In this document: in pieces, positions 5,073 through 9,292 of the stretch
Layout of the letters: the number at the start of each line of letters is the position of its first letter
How positions within the stretch are numbered: the first letter of the stretch is position 1
DNA from: Oscillospiraceae bacterium
GTDB taxonomy: Bacteria > Bacillota > Clostridia > Oscillospirales > Ruminococcaceae
DNA: 9,292 nt
Reading direction: 5' to 3'
Assembly: GCA_014858325.1 (NCBI GenBank)
Contig: RKCM01000024.1
Span: 1 to 9,292, forward strand
Program-made: the position numbers and the translations under genes
Notes under the pieces: model-generated
The model's database searches: none
Told to the model about the DNA's origin: nothing
What the model saw: only the letters and a program-made list of their open reading frames with translations

Positions 5073-6455
5073 ATGACCCTGACTTACCCCGCAAAAAAGA
5101 ATCGCTTCAACCAGAGCGTAGACCTGATGAACGGCCCCATCTTCAAGAGCCTTGTCCTCTTCATGCTGCCCATTCTGGTGTCGAACCTTTTCCAGCAGCT
5201 GTACAACACCGTGGATACCATGATCGTCGGCAACGTGCTGGGCGACGAAGCGCTGGCGGCCATCGGCGCCTGCGGCTCCATCTACGAGCTTCTGGTGGGC
5301 TTTGGCCTCGGCATCGGAAACGGCCTGGCCATCGTGGCGGCGCGCTCCTACGGCGCGCAGGACGAAGACCTGCTCAAAAAGACGGTGGCAGGCTCCCTCA
5401 TCATCGGCCTTGCGGCTTCGGTGCTCATCACGCTGGCGGGCCTTGTGGGCCTGCACCCGCTGCTGGTGCTGCTGGATACCCCGGCGGAAATTCTGGAAGA
5501 GGCCTACGGCTACATCCACATCATCGACCTCGGTGTGCTGGTCATGTTCGCCTACAACCTCTGTGCCGGATTGCTGCGGGCCATCGGCAACAGCGTGATG
5601 CCGCTGGTCTTCCTGCTCATCTCCTCGGCCCTCAACGTCGTGCTGGATATCCTCTTCATCGCCTACGGCGGCATGGGCGTCCGCGGCGCAGCCGTGGCCA
5701 CCGTCCTCTCGCAGGGGGTGTCCGTGGTGCTCTGCATCTTCTACATCTTTGCCAAAACCAAGATCCTCCTGCCGGAGAAAAAGCACTTCCACATCCACAA
5801 AAAGCTGTACTGGGACCTGTTCAGCCAGAGCCTTTCCATGGGCTTGATGAGCAGCATCGTCTCGGCGGGCTCCGTTGTGCTGCAATACGGCATCAACGGC
5901 CTGGGAACAAAGGTCATCGCGGGCCATACGGCGGCGCGCAAGCTGTTTGCCTTTACCGATATGCCCCTCATCGCCATGGCAAACGCCGCCTCCACCTATG
6001 TCTCTCAGAACTACGGTGCAGGCAAGCCTGAGCGCGTCCGCAGGGGGATGCGGGATATCTATCTCTACTGTATCGTCGTGGCGTTGCTCTCCGTGGTGCT
6101 GATGCAGTTCAGCGCCGAGTGGATGGTCAAGTTCGTCTCGGGCTCCAGCGAGCCCGTCGTGCTGGAAAACGGCGCGAAGTACCTCATCTGGAACGCCCCC
6201 TTCTATGCGGTGCTGGGCGTTCTGCTGTCCACCCGCTACGCGCTGCAGAGTCTGGGCCAGAAGGTGCTGCCCCTCTTTTCCAGCGTCATCGAGTTTGTGG
6301 GCAAGATCCTCTTTGTCCTGCTCTTCATCCCCCGCTTTGCCTACGACGCCGTGATCCTCTGCGAGCCCATCATCTGGTGTTTTATGACGGCGGAGCTGGT
6401 GTTTGTGTATGTGCGGGACCCGTTTATAACTTCAGGCACTCCAGCGCGGCATTGA
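5073..6455 (+). CDS. MATE family multidrug efflux transporter
   Basis: A 460-residue integral membrane protein of the MATE family, expected to export drugs or cationic metabolites in exchange for Na+ or H+. The N-terminal hallmark is clear: QQLYNTVDTMIVGNVLGDEA (41-60) after the first membrane segment (LVLFMLPILVSNLF). About twelve hydrophobic segments follow, with the second MatE repeat beginning near YWDLFSQSLSMGLMSSIV. Start: ATG at 5073, preceded by GGGAGG (5061-5066); the upstream in-frame ATG at 5037 falls inside the terminator stem and is rejected. The substrate cannot be told from sequence. The 3' end overlaps the convergent aroD by 32 bases, so the last ten residues (ITSGTPARH) are encoded opposite the AroD C-terminus. 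Confidence 0.92.
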   Translation: MTLTYPAKKNRFNQSVDLMNGPIFKSLVLFMLPILVSNLFQQLYNTVDTMIVGNVLGDEALAAIGACGSIYELLVGFGLGIGNGLAIVAARSYGAQDEDLLKKTVAGSLIIGLAASVLITLAGLVGLHPLLVLLDTPAEILEEAYGYIHIIDLGVLVMFAYNLCAGLLRAIGNSVMPLVFLLISSALNVVLDILFIAYGGMGVRGAAVATVLSQGVSVVLCIFYIFAKTKILLPEKKHFHIHKKLYWDLFSQSLSMGLMSSIVSAGSVVLQYGINGLGTKVIAGHTAARKLFAFTDMPLIAMANAASTYVSQNYGAGKPERVRRGMRDIYLYCIVVALLSVVLMQFSAEWMVKFVSGSSEPVVLENGAKYLIWNAPFYAVLGVLLSTRYALQSLGQKVLPLFSSVIEFVGKILFVLLFIPRFAYDAVILCEPIIWCFMTAELVFVYVRDPFITSGTPARH

Positions 6456-7179
6456 CCACATCCAGCGGGATCTGGCCGGGGGCGCTGGCCGTGCCGGGGT
6501 TGGCAAAGGTCATCGCGGAGCCAAAGGCCTCGCCGGCAAGGCGGGAGACGGCCCCCAAAGCCCCCATGCTCATGGTGATGACGGGGGTGTCGGGGTGGCA
6601 GTCCGCCATCTCGGCGGTGGCGGCCAGCAGGGTGAGTACATCGGTGCGGCTGCGGGGCATGACGGCCAGCTTGGGCAGGTCGGCCCCGGCCTGCTGCATC
6701 CGAACCATGCGGTCCACAAGCTCAGCCTTGGGCGGGGTCTTCTGGAAATCGTGGCTGGAGCAGATGACAGCTGCCCCGGCTGTGTGGGCGTCCGCGATCA
6801 GGCCGGGGAGGTCTGCCCCGGCGGTGAAAAACTCCAGATCGATCAGGTCGGCACAATCGGTATCAAGAACGGTGTGGAAATAGCGCCGGTATTCTTCATG
6901 GGAGAGGGCGGCGTGGCCGCCCTCCGCTTTCGTGCGGAAGGTGATGAGAAGCAGTTTGTCTTTCAGGGCAACGCGCAGCTTTGCCGCGCAGCGGGCAACG
7001 GCGGAAAGGTCTTGGGCATCCGCAAACAGATCGACCCGCCATTCCACACAATCGGCCTTCCATGTGGAAAACTGCGCGGCCTTTTCCAGAATGGCTTCTT
7101 CGGTCTGCTCCACGATGGGCAGGATCACTTTGGGGCGGCCCTCGCCGATGCGGCAGCCGCGAATCGCAAGATACTTCAT
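6424..7179 (-). CDS. aroD: 3-dehydroquinate dehydratase, type I
   Basis: A 251-residue type I 3-dehydroquinase, the Schiff-base enzyme that dehydrates 3-dehydroquinate to 3-dehydroshikimate in the shikimate pathway. All active-site residues are visible, at the same numbers as the well-studied Salmonella enzyme: E46 and R48 (EWRVD), R82 (TFR), H143 (SSHDF), K170 (PKLAVMP, the lysine that forms the imine), R213 (VSR) and Q236 (PGQIP). Start: the ATG at 7177-7179 follows AGAGGTG (minus strand) with about 8 bases between. The open frame continues far upstream to 9240 only because the opposite strand of the acetolactate synthase gene happens to lack stops. It is transcribed alone, convergent with the MATE gene and divergent from alsS, from the promoter at 7267-7296. 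Confidence 0.95.
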   Translation of the reverse strand: MKYLAIRGCRIGEGRPKVILPIVEQTEEAILEKAAQFSTWKADCVEWRVDLFADAQDLSAVARCAAKLRVALKDKLLLITFRTKAEGGHAALSHEEYRRYFHTVLDTDCADLIDLEFFTAGADLPGLIADAHTAGAAVICSSHDFQKTPPKAELVDRMVRMQQAGADLPKLAVMPRSRTDVLTLLAATAEMADCHPDTPVITMSMGALGAVSRLAGEAFGSAMTFANPGTASAPGQIPLDVVNAALECLKL

Positions 7180-7266
7180 AAAAGACACCTCTTTCGGACG
7201 ATAAAACGCATAAAAGCGAAGAAATGCGGGCTTTGCGCACGCGCCTGGAAACAGCGCTTTTTCTCC

Positions 7267-7296
7267 ATGATACGAGCGAGTGCCGCTCTTTGTCAA
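7267..7296 (-). promoter_or_regulatory. aroD promoter
   Basis: On the minus strand, a perfect -35 TTGACA (7296-7291), an 18-base spacer and TATCAT (7272-7267) form a strong sigma-A promoter. The start would be near 7260, giving an untranslated leader of about 80 bases before the aroD ATG. I see no clear riboswitch or terminator in that leader. Confidence 0.7.
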
Positions 7297-7348
7297 GTGT
7301 GCTGTGCGCAAAATGAGAAAATCCGGCTCTTTTTGGCCAAATTGGCTC

Positions 7349-7377
7349 TTGAGAAATCGGTCGAAATCCATTACAAT
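7349..7377 (+). promoter_or_regulatory. alsS promoter
   Basis: TTGAGA (7349-7354), exactly 17 bases, then TACAAT (7372-7377) is a strong sigma-A match. The start is predicted near 7384, four bases before the stem of the hairpin at 7388-7429 and about 80 bases before the alsS ATG. Confidence 0.7.
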
Positions 7378-7387
7378 AGGCGCAGAT

Positions 7388-7429
7388 AAGGCAGCGTGGC
7401 CCGGTTTGAGGCTCACGCTGCCTTTTTTG
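7388..7429 (+). terminator. Leader terminator/attenuator upstream of alsS
   Basis: AAGGCAGCGTG (7388-7398) and CACGCTGCCTT (7414-7424) form an 11-bp perfect stem with a 15-base loop, followed by a run of six T (7423-7428): a classic intrinsic terminator. It lies between a strong promoter start (about 7384) and the alsS ribosome binding site (7453-7457). The nearest upstream gene is divergent, so there is no plus-strand gene for it to end. Most transcripts from the alsS promoter would stop after about 45 bases unless something prevents the hairpin forming or acting. I see no competing antiterminator stem. Confidence 0.7.
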
Positions 7430-7464
7430 TTTGGGCATAGGGCCAATGATTTGGAGGAACGACT

Positions 7465-9129
7465 ATGAAGGAAGAAACAACCCCCATGAAGAACACTGCA
7501 CAGGTCCTGGTGGACTGTCTGGAAGCCGAGGGCGTAGATGTGATCTTCGGCATCCCCGGTGAGGAGACGCTGGACCTGATGTTTGCCATCCGGGACAGCA
7601 AGATCCGCTTCATCCCCACCCGCCACGAGCAGGGAGCCGCTTTTATGGCCGATGTGTATGGCCGCCTGACCGGCCACGCAGGGGTCTGCCTGTCCACCCT
7701 GGGGCCCGGCGCCACCAACCTCGTCACCGGCGTGGCCGATGCGTATCTGGACGGCGCACCGCTGGTGGCCATCACCGGCCAGGTGGGCACCGACCGTATG
7801 CAGCTGACCAGCCACCAGTACCTCGATCTGTGCTCCCTGTTTGAACCCATCACCAAGCGCTCCAAGCAGGTCATCCGCCCCGACACGGTGGGCGAGATCG
7901 TCCGCCTGGCCTTCAAGCACGCCGAGAAAGGCAAGCCCGGTGCCACCCACATCGACCTGCCCCAGAACATTGCCAAAATGCCTGCGGATGCGGTGCCCCT
8001 GAAGCGCCAGCAGGTGCACGATCTTTACGCCGACCCCACCCACATTGCAGCGGCGGGCCGGATCGTTGCCGAGGCAAAGGACCCGGTCATCCTCGTGGGC
8101 ACCGGCGCGGTCCGCGCCCACGCCTCCGCCGCTATTACCGAAATGGCGGATCGGCTGCATATCCCGGTGGTCAACACCATGATGGCCAAGGGCGTGGTGC
8201 CCATGGATGACAAGTACAGCCTGTGGACCATCGGCATTCCCCAGAAGGATTACGTCAATCAGGTCTTTGACCGCGCGGATGTGGTCATCGCCATCGGTTA
8301 CGACATCGTGGAGTGCGCACCCGCCAAATGGGGTGCCCGCCCGGATATGACCATCGTGCACATCGACAGCGCCCCGGCGGACGTCAACAAACGGTATCAG
8401 CCTGCAGTGGAAGTTGTGGGCGATATCTCCGAGAGCGTATATGAGATCCTGCGCTGTGCCCACCGCACGGGTGAGCCGGAGTTTGCATGGAAGCTGCGGG
8501 AGACCCTGAAGGCTGAGCACGAGGCCATGGCAGCCGACAACAGCTACCCCATGAAGCCTGCCCGCATCCTCTCGGATGTGCGGAAGGTGATGGGCCGCAG
8601 CGATATCCTGCTGAGCGATGTGGGTGCCCACAAGATGTGGATCGCCCGCCACTACGACTGCTACGAGCCTAACACCTGCCTGATCTCCAACGGCTTCGCC
8701 AGCATGGGCTTCTCGGTGCCCGGCGCGTTTGCAGCCAAGCTGCTCAACCCGGACAAAAAGGTGCTGGCTGTTTGCGGCGATGGCGGTTTTCTGATGAACA
8801 GCCAGGAGCTGGAAACGGCGGTCCGCGAAAAGGTGCCCTTTGTGACCCTGATCTGGGAAGATTCCAGCTACGGCCTCATCAAGTGGAAGGAGCAGGAGCA
8901 GTTTGGCGGCGAGCACTGCTATGTGGATTTCACGAATCCCGATTTCAAGCTGCTGGCAGAGGCCATGCATTGCAAGGGCTACCGTGTGGAGAAGGCGGAA
9001 GACCTGATCCCTGCGCTGGAAGAAGCATTCCAACAGGATGTGCCCAGCGTGATCGTGGTGGCGGTGGATTACAGTGAGAACATGAAGCTCTCCGCCCACC
9101 TGAAAGAAGTCGCCGCGCAGAACGCATAA
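7465..9129 (+). CDS. alsS: Acetolactate synthase, AlsS-like
   Basis: A 554-residue thiamine-diphosphate enzyme condensing two pyruvates to 2-acetolactate, feeding acetoin/butanediol formation or branched-chain amino-acid synthesis. The N-terminal pyrimidine-binding domain has FGIPGEE and the catalytic glutamate E55 in RHEQGAAFMA; the middle domain carries DPVILVGTGA and IGYDIVECAP; the C-terminal diphosphate-binding domain has GDGGF (438-442), and 27 residues after its first Asp comes D466 in WEDSSYG. That Asp, plus the C-terminal VDYSENMKL, recalls Bacillus AlsS (WNDSTYD, VDYSDN) more than IlvB-type synthases, which carry Asn there. No small regulatory subunit gene follows in the window, which also favours the catabolic, FAD-independent type; this is inference. 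Start: ATG at 7465, 7 bases after GGAGG (7453-7457). An internal Met at residue 8 is less well placed. Complete gene. Confidence 0.9.
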   Translation: MKEETTPMKNTAQVLVDCLEAEGVDVIFGIPGEETLDLMFAIRDSKIRFIPTRHEQGAAFMADVYGRLTGHAGVCLSTLGPGATNLVTGVADAYLDGAPLVAITGQVGTDRMQLTSHQYLDLCSLFEPITKRSKQVIRPDTVGEIVRLAFKHAEKGKPGATHIDLPQNIAKMPADAVPLKRQQVHDLYADPTHIAAAGRIVAEAKDPVILVGTGAVRAHASAAITEMADRLHIPVVNTMMAKGVVPMDDKYSLWTIGIPQKDYVNQVFDRADVVIAIGYDIVECAPAKWGARPDMTIVHIDSAPADVNKRYQPAVEVVGDISESVYEILRCAHRTGEPEFAWKLRETLKAEHEAMAADNSYPMKPARILSDVRKVMGRSDILLSDVGAHKMWIARHYDCYEPNTCLISNGFASMGFSVPGAFAAKLLNPDKKVLAVCGDGGFLMNSQELETAVREKVPFVTLIWEDSSYGLIKWKEQEQFGGEHCYVDFTNPDFKLLAEAMHCKGYRVEKAEDLIPALEEAFQQDVPSVIVVAVDYSENMKLSAHLKEVAAQNA

Positions 9130-9154
9130 GCCTAATATCATACTTATATAAAAG

Positions 9155-9204
9155 AAAGCAGCTGCTTTGCCGGGAACATTTCCGGGCAGAGCGGCTGCTT
9201 TTAA
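9155..9204 (+). terminator. Intrinsic terminator after alsS
   Basis: AAAGCAGC (9155-9162) pairs with GCTGCTTT (9194-9201), and the inner sequence continues pairing through TGCTTTGCC against GGGCAGAGCG (with wobbles and one mismatch) up to a small loop near 9175. A T-tract follows at 9199-9202. It lies 25 bases past the alsS stop. Confidence 0.8.
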
Positions 9205-9233
9205 GATTTTGGAAAAGAAATTGCAAAAAAGTG

Positions 9234-9262
9234 TTGACAAGGGGCGGGCGGTATGGTATTAT
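9234..9262 (+). promoter_or_regulatory. Strong promoter reading out of the right edge
   Basis: A perfect -35 TTGACA (9234-9239), exactly 17 bases, then TATTAT (9257-9262) give one of the best sigma-A matches in the window, with a start near 9269. The spacer is G-rich. Only about 23 bases of transcript remain before the window ends, so the gene it serves is not visible. Confidence 0.7.
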
Positions 9263-9292
9263 ACTTGAGCGCCAAGGGCCGCCACAAAGAAT

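Noticed and set aside
4239..5927. A 562-codon minus-strand open frame
   Set aside because: It is antisense to the histidinol phosphatase and MATE genes, both with full motif sets, and its translation is His/Asp/Val/Gln-rich shadow sequence with no recognisable domain.
5024..6031. A 335-codon plus-strand frame overlapping the MATE gene
   Set aside because: It starts in the terminator loop, has Arg/Pro/His-rich shadow composition, and lies in another frame over a well-conserved transporter.
7384..7464. T-box or known amino-acid riboswitch upstream of alsS
   Set aside because: The leader before the terminator is only about 45 bases and has no T-box sequence or room for an aptamer.
6424..9240. 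A 938-codon minus-strand open frame covering aroD and the whole complement of alsS
   Set aside because: Only the last 251 codons (aroD) resemble a protein. Upstream it is antisense to a clear ThDP enzyme and has low-complexity His/Gly/Val-rich composition caused by GC-rich codon structure. The aroD start with ribosome binding site and promoter is at 7179.

Overview
This window is best read as a chimera of DNA from at least two organisms. The outer parts, about 1-672 and 3276-9292, are GC-rich and use codons typical of a high-GC gut Clostridium-relative. The gene content (fused hisIE, PHP-type histidinol phosphatase, MATE pump, type I 3-dehydroquinase, AlsS-like acetolactate synthase) would suit Faecalibacterium or another Oscillospiraceae member. 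The genus is an inference from memory, not the result of a search. The middle, about 676-3275, is recognisably Escherichia coli chromosome in its native order: mutS 3' end, pphB, ygbI, ygbJ (ltnD) 5' end.

Layout. Positions 1-671 (minus strand) hold a phage or prophage tail tape-measure fragment that runs off the left edge. At about 665-690 the sequence switches to the last ~149 codons of E. coli mutS, followed by a hairpin, pphB, a convergent hairpin, ygbI on the minus strand, a 195-bp divergent control region (2706-2900) and the first ~125 codons of ygbJ. At 3255-3275 ygbJ passes in frame into the last third of a Firmicute hisF. The two proteins appear to share a short stretch of near-identical sequence there, so the open frame 2901-3464 looks like one intact gene but is not. 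Downstream are hisIE and a histidinol phosphatase (together hisF-hisIE-hisK, late steps of histidine synthesis), an intrinsic terminator, a MATE transporter, a convergently overlapping aroD on the minus strand, a divergent promoter region, an acetolactate synthase gene with its own promoter and an immediate leader hairpin, a terminator, and finally a strong promoter that drives something beyond the right edge.

The left flank (phage tail gene) and right flank (hisF) are different genes. The E. coli block therefore cannot be a simple insertion into one locus; a metagenomic mis-assembly or ligation chimera explains it better than horizontal transfer. I see no CRISPR array, RNA gene, transposase or convincing new multi-gene system. 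The more interesting native signals are regulatory: a CRP-like site overlapping a long inverted repeat upstream of ygbJ, a hairpin that would bury the pphB ribosome binding site in readthrough mRNA, and a promoter followed at once by a terminator ahead of the acetolactate synthase gene.
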